Assembly (NCBI RefSeq): GCF_016907555.1
Contig: NZ_JAFBCE010000001.1
Coordinates: 2,852,001 to 2,916,000, forward strand
Direction: 5' to 3'
Length of the DNA: 64,000 nt
DNA from: Microbacterium laevaniformans
Lineage (GTDB): Bacteria; Actinomycetota; Actinomycetes; Actinomycetales; Microbacteriaceae
The notes beneath the pieces are model-generated. The model was not told the DNA's origin and ran no database searches. It saw nothing but the letters and a program-made list of their open reading frames with translations. The first letter of the stretch is position 1; each line of letters begins with the position of its first letter. Shown here piece by piece: positions 54,982 through 64,000 of the stretch. A program made the position numbers and the translations under genes.

Positions 54982-57900
54982 TCGGCAGCCTCCGCCTTGC
55001 GCCGGGCAGCGCGGCGCTCCTCAAGGGTCACGTGCAAATCGTTGTGCCGTTCTGAGCCGTCGAGGTTCGTCCCGCGGTCCTTCCTCCAGTGGACATTGAC
55101 CTTCGACCGGAGAACGCCGGCGGTCACGAACGGGCGGATGTTGAGGCGGACGCCATCATCGATGTCCGGTTCCCAGCCGATCGGCTGCTGGGACGCCGGC
55201 TTCCAACGTACGTAGATGTCATACGGCGGTGCCCCTTCGAGGATGAGCTGGAGCCTGCGCTGGAGGTCTTCAGCGGCGGCAAGACGAGCATCTGCACCAG
55301 GCCTTTCGGCGCGGGTCTCGTGCTTCTGCCGGTCGATCCAGGAGCCGAGGGATGTGAAGGTCAGCTTCTCCAGCGTCCGCCGGTCAAGCTTGTGATAGTT
55401 GACGATCGCCGAGAACCCGTCCTTACGGCCGTCCCAGATGTGCCATAGGAACGGTCGGTTGTCGAAGACCTTCACATGCTGGGCGAAGAACTTGTCGCGG
55501 AGCCAATCCTCGAGCCGCCCGTTCTTGCCGCCAGCGTCGACCACCAGCCTTCTCTCGGTCGCGCTAGACCACTCCGCGCCGTACGCAATTGCAAGGAGTC
55601 CCCGGAGCCGCGCAGGAAGGTCGGGTTCGCCGGGAAGAGAGGCCATGGCCGCGATGCCGTCGTGATCCTCGAGGGCTTCCAAGTCGTCCTCTGCCTGATC
55701 TGGCCATCGGTATCCAAGAAGTCGCGCAACTGCGACTTGAAGCGGATGGTCAGAGCCGACCGGATCCCCGAGGAACGACCACTGCGTCGGGTCGCTGGTC
55801 GCGCTTGAACCGATGGCGTCCACCTCTTCAGCGACCTGCTGCCAACGCGCGCGATCGAACGGAACCTTGATGAGGTATCCCGGGTTCACCACGACTTTTG
55901 AGTTCACGCGACGAACTGCCTCAGCGTACTCAGGAGACTGCAGATACTGCCAGATGGCGCCCAGGTCATCTGGGTTGGACGGGATTACCGGTGCCGAAGC
56001 GTCATTGAACATCTCGCCGTTGTAGAGAGTGGCTCGAAGGCTCGACTGACCAACGAGTACCCCGCGCCTTCCGAGAACCGCCGAAGGATTGTAGTTGTGC
56101 GCCTTCGACGACTGGAGCCGACCGTGCCCAGAATCCCAGCGGAGGAAGTACTGCCTTCCCGTACTAGGCCCCGTCCTAGAGGGCGCAGTCACGTATCGCT
56201 CCCACACAGACGGGTCTCCGCTGATTTCCCAGAAGTGCAGCACGTACTGCGACGTATCCATCGTGACGAGGCCTTGCCAACTGGTTGCGTAGCTCGACAG
56301 CAGGCTCTTCCCCAGCGCGCTCGCGTCGAGCACAGATCCCGGGTTCTTGCGCAAAGCAGCGAATGTGACCAAGTCAATCTCACCGTCCCTCAGCGCTTCC
56401 GCTTTGGCATCCACTGAAGTCGGCGGGCGGGCATCAACGAACAGCATGTCTTGCGAACGATGGGCGGATAGCAGCACCAGCGCTGACTGCACAACCTGGC
56501 CGGTGATCGTCTGGAAGGCACCCGCCCCAAGCGGGGCAACAACGTTCCATCCAGAGTGGTCGAGCAGGTGCACGCGCAGTGAACTGAACGACTTCAGGAA
56601 GAGCCAGTTCATCGGCATGACCGCCGCGATGGTTCCCGTCGCCGCGGGGAGATACCGCTCAAGCATCGCCGTCGCAAGTTCTGTACTCGAACGCGGGAAC
56701 CGATCAGCGATGAACTCGGCCGTGGCCTCGTCCATCCGTTGTGTGCTCAGATACGGCGGGTTGGTCGCAACCAGGGTGTAGTTCCGGCCAAGTAGGCCGG
56801 CTGCGTGCATAACGTCGTCAGCAGCATGACCGAGAACTGTAGCGTCCTGGCTCTCCTCTCGGAGGGCCGTCGCGAGAACGCTACGCACTCGTTCCGCAGA
56901 AACGCCAACAGTCAGATCGCGGCCAAAAAGCCCATCGCGGTAATCCGCAGGACGCGGGTCGATGAGAGATCCCAGGCTGTCAGCGTTGCGAAACAGCGAG
57001 TGGAGGCCACGCATCGCTTGTCGAAGCTGCTCGTCGTCGCCCGCAAGCGCTTCCCATTCCGAGCGAGCCGCGCGCACCGGAACGCCAGAACAAGCGATCT
57101 GTGGAGCAGGGATCTCACGGAACCCACCCTGCTTCCATGCCTCGAGCGCGACGTTGAAGGTGGCGATCTGAGTGCAGCGGGGGTCCAGTTCGAGGCCGTG
57201 GAGGTTATCGCGGAGGACTGCGTCCTGCGCGTCTGCCGGCGTAAGGCCCTCCTCCTCGGCGCGCATGCGCCAGAGCATCCCGAACATGGCCACGAGGAAG
57301 TGGCCTGAGCCGCAGCAGGGGTCCATCACCGTCACATCGGCGGCGCGCTCGGGCCATTCACCGAATATGCCCGCGGCCGGGGCGCCGTCCTCATTCAGGC
57401 GCAGGTACTCCCAGCCGTCGACGAGTGAGGAGTCGGGGTGGCGGGCGGCCCACCATGCTCCAAGTGAGTTCTCCAGCAGGAACCGCACCATGTAGTTCTC
57501 GGTGAACAACTGTGTGACGGGAGACAGATCGGCCCCGCCGATCTTCACGCCCGAGTCGTTGACCCGCTTCTTCTCGGCCGTCTGCCAGAACTGATATACC
57601 CAGCCGAGCGCATCCTCCGTCGTGAACACCTCAGAAGGAATGTCAAGGAGTAGGCGCTCCAGCGCGTTGCGGTGTTCGGCTGCGAACCGGACTTGTACCG
57701 CAGGGTCGGTGAGGCGGAACACGCCGGGCAAGATCTCAGACGCGAACCGCGCGGCAACGGCCCACGCGTCCGGCTCGCCAAGCTCGGACGCGAGATCGCC
57801 GCAGTCCTCCAATGACAACGGGACGTCACGGTACTCCGGGTGCCGGAGCAGGCCGTTGACTTCCAGGAAGCGCGCGAACAGCAAGCGATGCCACTGCTCA

Positions 57901-58163
57901 TAGGCGACGTCGTGGATCAGGTTGGTGAGCGGTGCGCCAGCGCGCGCGGTCTCGTCGCCGAGCTGCCGCGCCTTGTCGCGGAGCGCAAGGCGAAGCTTGT
58001 TCTGCTCCTCGTTGAGGTAGCCCGGACGACTCAGCTCGGCCACCGCGAGGGCGCGCAAGGCATCCTCGGCCGCACGCTGCGCAGCCGCACGGGCGCGTTG
58101 AGTCTGGGTGTCGAGGAAGCGCCGCTGATCAGAGTTCAGGAACGTGGTCGTTGCCGTGGTCAT
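54978..58163 (-). CDS. pglX: PglX, BREX adenine-specific DNA methyltransferase
   Basis: A 1,061-aa N6-adenine methyltransferase that marks the host genome for BREX. Motif I VMDPCCGSGHFLVAMFGML (about 280) and motif IV VATNPPYLSTQRMDE (about 463) are both intact. The C-terminal 500 residues supply the target recognition domain, and there is no sign of phase-variable repeats. It starts 2 bp after the brxC stop. The presence of an intact methyltransferase is consistent with an active system. Confidence 0.92.
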   Translation of the reverse strand: MTTATTTFLNSDQRRFLDTQTQRARAAAQRAAEDALRALAVAELSRPGYLNEEQNKLRLALRDKARQLGDETARAGAPLTNLIHDVAYEQWHRLLFARFLEVNGLLRHPEYRDVPLSLEDCGDLASELGEPDAWAVAARFASEILPGVFRLTDPAVQVRFAAEHRNALERLLLDIPSEVFTTEDALGWVYQFWQTAEKKRVNDSGVKIGGADLSPVTQLFTENYMVRFLLENSLGAWWAARHPDSSLVDGWEYLRLNEDGAPAAGIFGEWPERAADVTVMDPCCGSGHFLVAMFGMLWRMRAEEEGLTPADAQDAVLRDNLHGLELDPRCTQIATFNVALEAWKQGGFREIPAPQIACSGVPVRAARSEWEALAGDDEQLRQAMRGLHSLFRNADSLGSLIDPRPADYRDGLFGRDLTVGVSAERVRSVLATALREESQDATVLGHAADDVMHAAGLLGRNYTLVATNPPYLSTQRMDEATAEFIADRFPRSSTELATAMLERYLPAATGTIAAVMPMNWLFLKSFSSLRVHLLDHSGWNVVAPLGAGAFQTITGQVVQSALVLLSAHRSQDMLFVDARPPTSVDAKAEALRDGEIDLVTFAALRKNPGSVLDASALGKSLLSSYATSWQGLVTMDTSQYVLHFWEISGDPSVWERYVTAPSRTGPSTGRQYFLRWDSGHGRLQSSKAHNYNPSAVLGRRGVLVGQSSLRATLYNGEMFNDASAPVIPSNPDDLGAIWQYLQSPEYAEAVRRVNSKVVVNPGYLIKVPFDRARWQQVAEEVDAIGSSATSDPTQWSFLGDPVGSDHPLQVAVARLLGYRWPDQAEDDLEALEDHDGIAAMASLPGEPDLPARLRGLLAIAYGAEWSSATERRLVVDAGGKNGRLEDWLRDKFFAQHVKVFDNRPFLWHIWDGRKDGFSAIVNYHKLDRRTLEKLTFTSLGSWIDRQKHETRAERPGADARLAAAEDLQRRLQLILEGAPPYDIYVRWKPASQQPIGWEPDIDDGVRLNIRPFVTAGVLRSKVNVHWRKDRGTNLDGSERHNDLHVTLEERRAARRKAEAAE

Positions 58164-58165
58164 GG

Positions 58166-61100
58166 TCAGCCCTTCACCACAACGGTGTCGTTGCCACTGT
58201 TCAAGGCAGCGAGAAGCCGATTGCGCAGGTCATCGATATACCGCTCAACGTCGTCCGCGTTGCTCAGGCTCGCCGTCGACACCCGCACCGTAGTCGTCTT
58301 CGCCGCGGGCGTCGTCAGCTGAATAGCCGACTCGAGCGCCCGTGAGACCCGCTGCGGGATCGCATCGAGCTCGGCGGTCCATCCCTGGAGCGGCCTCGCC
58401 TGCGCGGCTGCGAGCACAGCCGATGGGTCGGCAAGGTTCGGCTCCGCCTCGGTGCCGAGGTGGTGTTCCGTGAGGAAAGCCTCGCGCTGCGCCCCGTTGA
58501 GAGCCGTCCATGCGGGCTGCTGTTGGAGGCTCGCCACAGCCGTCGCCCGAGCGTCGCGTAGCGCCACCGCTGCGTCGTGGATCGCGTCACGCAGTGCGTC
58601 GGCGAGTTCCTTGACAATTGGGGCGACGGGGTCGGCGTCGGCGAGGAGATGGCGGCTCGCGGCCAGTGCGTCGAGCCGGCCACGGGCCGCGGATGCGCGC
58701 TCCAGGCCTGCGGCCGACGTCGCAAGCAAACGCGCCAGTTCGAGCGAGGCCGTCCGGCTCTTTAGCCTCCGTTCCAGTGTCTCGAGCCGGTCACTGAATG
58801 TCGTGAGATCGCTCTTCGCGGCAAGAAGCGCGTGCACGCGGTCGTTGCCCGACGTGTTCAGGATCACCTGAATCTCGCCGGGCACGGTGATGTCCGGGAG
58901 GGGGGCAGGCCCACTTACGTCCCTCGCGCGGTCGACGAGTGACTTGACGGCGTGTTCCACGGCCGAGACAAGCCCATCGTTGTCGGTCGGGAATCCGAGG
59001 GTGCTCAGCACCTGGCGAGCCTGAATCTTCTCGGCGGGCTTGAGAACCGTGACTTCGCGGCGGAGCTGCACATTGCCGAGGCGCGTCTGCTTGAGCACGT
59101 CGGCCGTGGTGGCGTCGCTCCCGTTAAGCGTCGCGCGGACCACTCCGGTGTCGAGGAGCACCCCGAGCGAGGCCATGAGCGCGTCCCGCGGCCAGCCGAG
59201 GGGTTTCGAGGTGACGGCCTTCTCGACGTCGCTCGCGGCGGTGCCAGCCGGACCGACGTGGCTCAGGACTTCCTTGACGACCCGGTGCTGCTCGGGGTCG
59301 GCGTCGTGCTGGACGGCCTTGAGGGCGTCGGCTGCCGATCCGCTCCGGACCCGCGCGATGACCTGCGGCCACCGGTTGTCGTCGGCTTCGGAGAACCGCG
59401 GGAACAGGCGGGCCGCGGCATCCTGAGCGGCGGTCTCGATGCGTTCGCGGAGGGATAGCCCGTTGGGTGCTGTTCCGCCGCCGAGGAGCACGTTGGCCTT
59501 GGAGATCACGTCGCGGACGTGGGCGTTCACTTGGTCCGTCGCGCGGTGGAGGCGAGTCTGCATCGCGCTTCGGGCCTGCTTGCCCTCGTCGTCTTGCGGG
59601 ATTCCCTGCTGGTCGATCACGCGTTGTGCGGCGATCTTGTTGCGGACAGCCGCCGCGAATGCCGGGGCCTGGACGCGGGGAAGGTGGACGAGGACGATCG
59701 GTGAGTCGACACCGAGGCTGCGGGCGGCTTCGTCGAACTGCTTCGCGGTGATGCCCTCGTCCCATTCGGAGCGGAGCCACACCGGGATTGCCTCGGAGTC
59801 CGGCGGGAGCGAGGCGTCGGCGTGCAGCGCGAGCTTGCGCGATTCCTTGGCGCGACCCTGCTGGATCGTCGCGGGCAGGGCCCGGCTGACCTCCGCTAGC
59901 AGCAGGGAGTCGCGCTCGGTGCTCACCTCGCTGTCGGTGACCTGCGCGTGGTGCCTGCGCAAGGCCTCGTCCCACTCGCGGCCCGCCTTGGTCTGAAGGC
60001 GGAACTCCTCGCCGTCCTGCTGGAGCACACCCTCCTCAGCGAGGGCTTCGAGCACAACGGGCACCTGCTGCCTAAGCCGGTCGCCGTCGTGGGCGAGATC
60101 CTCGACGAGGAGATCGACGAGGTGGTCCGCCGTCGCCCGCACGCCGATGTCGCCGTGGCCCGACGTCGGAAGCAGACCGATGAGGTGGATGAGGCCGAGG
60201 ATGCGGCCTCGCAGGGGATCCTTCTGCCCCTGCTCGTGGATGAGCGTCTGCGTCTCCTTGAGGAGCAGACCCGCGCCGTTGAGGTCTTCGTTCTTCTGCG
60301 CATACAGGAAGTCGGCACCGACCACGGTGCCCACCGACTCGGGCGCGACCTTGCGGTTCGCCTCATGAACGATGCGGAGCTGGGAGCGCAACTGACCAGC
60401 GCGGCCGGCATCGGCCTGGCGGAGCACACTCTCCCAGAACCGGCGACGCACCGGGAGCAGCGGGTAGTCCTCGGCCAGGTCCTTGTCGTCGGACGCGGTG
60501 TGCTGAATCTTGCTCCCGATGAGCTGGCGGGAAATCTGTCCGGCGACCGACGACAACGTGCTGTCGAGACCGGGCTTCTTGGCAGGCTCCTTGCTTAGGA
60601 GGACGCGGCGCACGACGGCGTCGACATCCTGATTCTTGAGCACGACCTTGACGGTGAAGCGGTCCTGGATCTTCTGAAGCGTCGAATCGGCCGTCAGCTC
60701 CTGCTGGCCCGTGGCAACGAGGAGCACCCGGCCGTTCAGTTCACGCGACACGGACTCGACGAGGTTCTGCACCTCCATCGCCCGGCCGCCGTCGCCGCTG
60801 ATGTACTGCTGCACCTCGTCGAGGACGATCAGCGACGGCGGGATCTGGCCGCTGCCGACGTACTCAAGGATCTTCTTGAGCAGCGCGATCGTCTCGTCGG
60901 TGGAGAACAAGCGGGTGTCTGGCGGGAACTGGCTGCGCAGCGCGGCGCGAACATCCTTGGCCGACGCGGCGAACTGCGGGTCCGCGGCGAGGATCGCGTT
61001 CGCGAGCAGCGTGCTGAGGTTGTACTCGCCCAGCTCTTCGACGAGGTCACCGCCGCTGGCAGTCACGTGGTCGCGGACGGCGTCGAGGTGACCGTTCCCC

Positions 61101-61624
61101 GCGAGCCACAGCGCCACTTGGGCAGGCGCGACGCGCGTCGGAAGCCCTGCCGCGCCGAGGACGATCGAGAGAAACACCGAGTTGAGGGTGTCGCCGCTGC
61201 GGTCAAGCGCACCCGCAGCCGCCCAGGGAGCGGCACCATCCCGACGGCCGAGCGTCGTCAGCTCCGTCAGCTGGTCCTGGATGCCCCGGGGGATGTTCGT
61301 CAGACCACGCGCGGTCGCACCGTTCGGGAACTTCGTGTCGGCCCACAGATGCTGGAGCACACGGACGAGATGGGACTTGCCGCTGCCGTAGAAGCCCGAG
61401 ACCCACACGGCGGGCTGCGTCGTACGGTTCCGGTGACGGGTGTAGGAGTCGAGAATGCGCTGCAGGCCGTGCTCGTACTCGCCCTCGCAGACGAAACTTT
61501 CCAGCTCGTACTTGAGGACGTCCCACTGGTTGGAGTCCTCGGGCCGGTCGACGTTGGTGACACCGTCGTTCGGAATCTCGAAGCTCAGCGGAGGCCGGAC
61601 GAAGAGGTTGTTGTTGGTCGTCAC
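58166..61624 (-). CDS. brxC: BrxC/PglY-like large ATPase
   Basis: A 1,152-aa P-loop ATPase. Walker A is GFYGSGKSHLVRVL (77-90), the canonical BrxC form; Walker B is SLIVLDEVQQYISG (about 270); VLLVATGQQELT follows. The long C-terminal part has coiled coils and a repeated AALNSG-type tail. The start overlaps the brxB stop by 4 bp. It is required for BREX activity in known type 1 systems. The frame is intact. Confidence 0.92.
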   Translation of the reverse strand: MTTNNNLFVRPPLSFEIPNDGVTNVDRPEDSNQWDVLKYELESFVCEGEYEHGLQRILDSYTRHRNRTTQPAVWVSGFYGSGKSHLVRVLQHLWADTKFPNGATARGLTNIPRGIQDQLTELTTLGRRDGAAPWAAAGALDRSGDTLNSVFLSIVLGAAGLPTRVAPAQVALWLAGNGHLDAVRDHVTASGGDLVEELGEYNLSTLLANAILAADPQFAASAKDVRAALRSQFPPDTRLFSTDETIALLKKILEYVGSGQIPPSLIVLDEVQQYISGDGGRAMEVQNLVESVSRELNGRVLLVATGQQELTADSTLQKIQDRFTVKVVLKNQDVDAVVRRVLLSKEPAKKPGLDSTLSSVAGQISRQLIGSKIQHTASDDKDLAEDYPLLPVRRRFWESVLRQADAGRAGQLRSQLRIVHEANRKVAPESVGTVVGADFLYAQKNEDLNGAGLLLKETQTLIHEQGQKDPLRGRILGLIHLIGLLPTSGHGDIGVRATADHLVDLLVEDLAHDGDRLRQQVPVVLEALAEEGVLQQDGEEFRLQTKAGREWDEALRRHHAQVTDSEVSTERDSLLLAEVSRALPATIQQGRAKESRKLALHADASLPPDSEAIPVWLRSEWDEGITAKQFDEAARSLGVDSPIVLVHLPRVQAPAFAAAVRNKIAAQRVIDQQGIPQDDEGKQARSAMQTRLHRATDQVNAHVRDVISKANVLLGGGTAPNGLSLRERIETAAQDAAARLFPRFSEADDNRWPQVIARVRSGSAADALKAVQHDADPEQHRVVKEVLSHVGPAGTAASDVEKAVTSKPLGWPRDALMASLGVLLDTGVVRATLNGSDATTADVLKQTRLGNVQLRREVTVLKPAEKIQARQVLSTLGFPTDNDGLVSAVEHAVKSLVDRARDVSGPAPLPDITVPGEIQVILNTSGNDRVHALLAAKSDLTTFSDRLETLERRLKSRTASLELARLLATSAAGLERASAARGRLDALAASRHLLADADPVAPIVKELADALRDAIHDAAVALRDARATAVASLQQQPAWTALNGAQREAFLTEHHLGTEAEPNLADPSAVLAAAQARPLQGWTAELDAIPQRVSRALESAIQLTTPAAKTTTVRVSTASLSNADDVERYIDDLRNRLLAALNSGNDTVVVKG

Positions 61625-62178
61625 GCGAGGTCCTTCTGCGGATCGATGACGCGAGCGCGGTAGTTGAACCCATCGCGCGCGTCGAGCAAGCGGAATGAAT
61701 GAGTATCCGGGTCGTGTAGCCCGGGGAAGAGCACAAGGAGGCGTCCGGTCACCGCGGAGTCGACGGACTTGATCACGCTCGACGCTCGCAGGAACGGGAA
61801 GATCGAGCCGATGCCGACGAGCGCCACGACGGCGTTCATTGGAGCCGCTTCAAGGGCTTCACGGATGCGGCTGACCAGTGTGGTCTCGAACTGGTCCAGG
61901 ATCGATTGCGTGAGATCGCTCGGCTCCTCGTAGAACGCCTCAGCGTGACGGTGTGATGACAACCAGCGACCGAAGTCGTCGGTGACGTCGATGACGACCC
62001 ACCGCCGACCCGCTTGGATGGTCGCCAGCTCCATGCTCGGGAGCGAGTGGAGGATCTGGCGCTCAAGGTCCGGCGGGTAGACAAGCATCCACACTCTCTC
62101 GCCACCTGAGACGTTGTCCTTCCAGGTCAGGGACAACTCGGCCTTGTACGCATCGACGAGATCGGAGACACGGCTCAT
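61621..62178 (-). CDS. brxB: BrxB (DUF1788)
   Basis: A 185-aa protein matching the BrxB family by length, position and sequence: PPDLERQILHSLPSMELATI near the N-terminus, VVALVGIGSIFPFLRASSVI in the middle, and VLFPG with RLLDARDGFNYRARVI at the end. It probably serves as a scaffold with PglZ. It overlaps brxA and brxC by 4 bp each. Confidence 0.88.
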   Translation of the reverse strand: MSRVSDLVDAYKAELSLTWKDNVSGGERVWMLVYPPDLERQILHSLPSMELATIQAGRRWVVIDVTDDFGRWLSSHRHAEAFYEEPSDLTQSILDQFETTLVSRIREALEAAPMNAVVALVGIGSIFPFLRASSVIKSVDSAVTGRLLVLFPGLHDPDTHSFRLLDARDGFNYRARVIDPQKDLA

Positions 62179-62930
62179 GCGGCACCGCCGAGGGCCGGGA
62201 ATGACACGTCAACCACGTTGCCCGCGACGAGCAGGTCGAGGAGGCCCTGGGTATGCGCGTCCCGCAGCGCCTCCAGGGTGCGTCCGGGAGCGAGCCCCAG
62301 AATCTTCGACCACGGGTTATCGAAGACGCCGAGGCCGCGCCCGCCGGCGAGGTACCCCAGGTAAGCCGCGTACGCGATGGCCGCCGGGCGGGCCTCCACC
62401 TCGGTGCGCACCTTCTTGGAGCGACCGGCGAGATGACCGGTCTGGGTCCAGCATGCCCCCGTGTTACGGCCAGTCTTTCCGAGGGTTGACTCCGACATCT
62501 CGTTGCCGAACTGTGCGGCGACAGCAGCGGTGAGGTCTGCCGATGTCACGCCCGAGCCCACCGGGAGGTCCGCGATCGCGGTGAACGAGGCCCGGAGCAC
62601 CTCGTCGCGTATGAAGGCCAGCAACCCGGCCAAGAGCGGGTGCGACGACGGATCGATGTCCCAGAAGTGCCGCAACGCTGTGAACTCCGGGCGAGCCGGA
62701 TCCAGGAGGTACAGCTCGCGCAGGTGGCGGAACGAACGCTGGCGACCAGCATGGGTTGGGCGCCCGAGGATATTGCTGTCGACGACCGCTTCTCGGTATT
62801 GCTCCGCGGACGCGTCCTTGGGTACTGCATGGAGCAGCTCGACGAGGTGCGGAATGCTGATGGTGTGGCTGGCTGTTGTCCGCAGCTTGCCGAGGGCGAA
62901 GTCGCTGTCGGCGGCGTCAGAACTCGTCAT
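62175..62930 (-). CDS. brxA: BrxA (DUF1819-like)
   Basis: A 251-aa protein, first gene of the BREX operon. The ATG at 62930 has GGAGAG nine bases upstream; a longer frame starts at 63035 without one. ILGRPTHAGRQRSFRHLREL and LLAGLLAFIRDEVLRASFTA match the BrxA pattern. A C-terminal region (NTGACWTQTGHLAGRSKKVR) fits the NusB-like helical, DNA-binding fold described for the family. Followed directly by brxB. Confidence 0.85.
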   Translation of the reverse strand: MTSSDAADSDFALGKLRTTASHTISIPHLVELLHAVPKDASAEQYREAVVDSNILGRPTHAGRQRSFRHLRELYLLDPARPEFTALRHFWDIDPSSHPLLAGLLAFIRDEVLRASFTAIADLPVGSGVTSADLTAAVAAQFGNEMSESTLGKTGRNTGACWTQTGHLAGRSKKVRTEVEARPAAIAYAAYLGYLAGGRGLGVFDNPWSKILGLAPGRTLEALRDAHTQGLLDLLVAGNVVDVSFPALGGAA

Positions 62931-63418
62931 CGGTCGGTGCTCTCCACTGTTAGGCGGGTGTGGGAGCAGGCCGCTGTGACATCCGCGCCACGCTGATATG
63001 CGTACGTCCCTAAGGCTACCGAGGCGCGCCGACAATGTCCGGTTTCAGCGGTTCCGGCGTGGTCGCCAGCCGCGAATTTTGGCCTCAGCACCCGTTCGAG
63101 CGCCCTCGCTCCACGAAATACGCGGCTCGACGAGCCTGCGGCAGCGTGCTGCCGGTGTCTCGCACAACTCACAACTACTTTGAGGGCACGGACAAACAAG
63201 CCCGCGAGCACAGGATGGAGCTGCAGATCGGACTCGCCGGTCAACGGTTCACCTTCCCACCGACGAAGTGGGGACAGAGTCCGCTGCTCCACAGCGACGC
63301 CGTTCTCAAGGCGTACACGACCATCCGCGACCATCGGATCGCCCACTGAATCGCGGGATGCAGCAGCGTCGAGTGAGGCGTCGGTGCCATCGCCCGATGC
63401 GTCCTCAAGTAGCTGCCG
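62931..63418. other. 488-bp region between brxA and the XRE gene
   Basis: No convincing gene. A plus-strand frame ending at 63349 (MELQIGLAGQRFTFPPTKWG in its last part) has some coding character but no ribosome site and no recognised family. It may be a remnant. The BREX promoter should lie here; no clear -35/-10 was identified. Confidence 0.35.
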
Positions 63419-63649
63419 CTACGACGGGCGGACGTCCTGCAGTAGGTCGAGCGGCTCGACGCCGAGCTGGTCCGCGAGTTTCGATACCGAGTCGAGGGTC
63501 AAGTTCCGTTCACCGCGCTCGACAGAGCTGAGATAGGTCCTGTCGTAGCCCAGGTCGTGCGCAAACTCTTGTTGCGAGCGGCCGCGCGCGTGACGGAGCA
63601 GTCGGAGGTTCTCCCCGAGCGTCCTGTTCAGCGGGCCACGCTTGTCCAC
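63419..63649 (-). CDS. XRE-family transcriptional regulator
   Basis: A 76-aa Cro/CI-type helix-turn-helix protein: NLRLLRHARGRSQQEFAHDL, GYDRTYLSSVERGERNLTL and SVSKLADQLGVEPLDLL cover the five-helix XRE fold completely, with no additional domain. The GTG start at 63649 has no clear ribosome site and may be leaderless. It is on the same strand as, and 488 bp upstream of, brxA, so it may control the BREX operon. A 10-bp-arm palindrome lies directly upstream. Confidence 0.85.
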   Translation of the reverse strand: MDKRGPLNRTLGENLRLLRHARGRSQQEFAHDLGYDRTYLSSVERGERNLTLDSVSKLADQLGVEPLDLLQDVRPS

Positions 63650-63668
63650 CGTTCGAGCGTGACAACCT

Positions 63669-63702
63669 GATACTCATCAGTCGACGTACTTATGAGTATC
63701 AT
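63669..63702. promoter_or_regulatory. palindromic operator upstream of the XRE gene
   Basis: Perfect inverted repeat TGATACTCAT (63669-63678) and ATGAGTATCA (63693-63702) with a 14-bp spacer, about two helical turns between centres. It lies 20 bp before the XRE start and between two divergent genes. A likely autoregulatory site for the XRE protein. Confidence 0.65.
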
Positions 63703-63780
63703 TGGCGGCGAGCCTTGCCGCAGCGGCGTGTGCTCCATGTCCGCCACGCTGACGAAAGGAACGCGTCGACGCGCAGCAAT

Positions 63781-63801
63781 CCTTGGCACTGTGAGCCAAG
63801 G
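63781..63801. promoter_or_regulatory. hairpin upstream of the lipoprotein gene
   Basis: CCTTGGC-ACTGTGA-GCCAAGG, perfect 7-bp arms with a 7-base loop, 25 bp before the ATG at 63827. It could affect translation of the lipoprotein mRNA. Confidence 0.35.
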
Positions 63802-63826
63802 ATTCGGATGGCTCGACCTGACGCCC

Positions 63827-64000
63827 ATGACCGCGACCCGCGAGGTGCACTCGTTCCGGCCCATCCGCGCCGTGTGCGCGATGATCTTGGTCGCCAGCGG
63901 GACTACTGCCTCGCTCGCCGGCTGCTCGAGCGCGTCGAGCGTCGATGGGAACTACATCAAGATCGCCGAAACGAGTGGGATCAGCTCCGCCTGGATAATC
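63827..64000 (+). CDS. putative lipoprotein, N-terminal fragment
   Basis: The frame is open to the window edge. From ATG 63827 the product starts with a basic n-region (TATREVHSFRPIRA), a hydrophobic core (VCAMILVASGTTA) and a lipobox SLAGC, cleaved before Cys, then a Ser-rich linker. That is a type II (Lsp) signal peptide. An in-frame ATG at 63737 would add 30 residues in front and is less likely. The mature domain is outside the window, so function is unknown. Confidence 0.6.
   Translation, partial: MTATREVHSFRPIRAVCAMILVASGTTASLAGCSSASSVDGNYIKIAETSGISSAWII

Noticed and set aside
63035..63349. Plus-strand ORF between brxA and the XRE gene
   Set aside because: No ribosome site, no recognisable family, and an equally long frame on the other strand; kept only as an unresolved interval.

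Overview
This window is GC-rich throughout, uses ATG, GTG and TTG starts behind GGAGG-type ribosome sites, and packs genes into ATGA-coupled operons. That, with the IF2-N, BREX and IS families present, points to an actinobacterium, possibly Microbacteriaceae; the genus is a guess. No rRNA, tRNA or CRISPR array was seen. The window reads as a defence island with dense mobile-element activity, flanked on the left by part of a nonribosomal peptide synthetase (NRPS) cluster.

Layout. 1-5569 (minus): a CD-NTase gene (CBASS type) followed by an unusual ORF. Its start is an S-4TM pore effector and its remainder is the back half of an NRPS C domain plus A and T domains. A solo condensation protein and a thioesterase follow. 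5593-8321: an alpha/beta hydrolase, an MFS exporter, a remnant of a second CD-NTase, and two copies of a 99-bp three-iteron element. 8322-14501: a 671-aa unknown gene divergent from an operon of a 462-aa protein (split by an IS), a histidine phosphatase and a dNMP kinase. 14526-21422 (minus): a four-gene cassette of IF2-N/STAND ATPase, Swt1/HEPN-like protein, a 447-aa protein (split by an IS) and a PD-(D/E)xK protein. 21621-24369: a small gene split by an IS481 element, a hypothetical gene and a metallophosphoesterase. 24314-31839 (minus): a Tn7-like core (tnsA, a TnsB-N-like small gene, tnsB, tnsC, tniQ and two small genes) with frameshifts in tnsB and tnsC. 32207-39357: a winged-helix regulator, a nuclease-like protein and a two-gene kinase/TIM-barrel operon with both genes split by IS copies. 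39478-46128: a third 99-bp element, a MIT_C-like protein, a large STAND protein ending in a cold-shock domain, a DUF1643-like protein and a DNA methyltransferase. 46143-62930 (minus): a complete type 1 BREX operon brxA-brxB-brxC-pglX-pglZ-brxL followed by a GHKL ATPase/kinase and a possible receiver partner. 63419-64000: an XRE regulator with a palindromic operator, and the start of a lipoprotein gene.

Five copies of one 1,353-bp IS3-family element (one nested in another) lie at 11416, 16909, 33642, 34321 and 37846. The four that landed in host DNA each split a putative defence gene. In all four cases removing the IS and one 3-bp target duplication restores a single open frame. The BREX operon looks intact, whereas several neighbouring systems appear to have been silenced recently.
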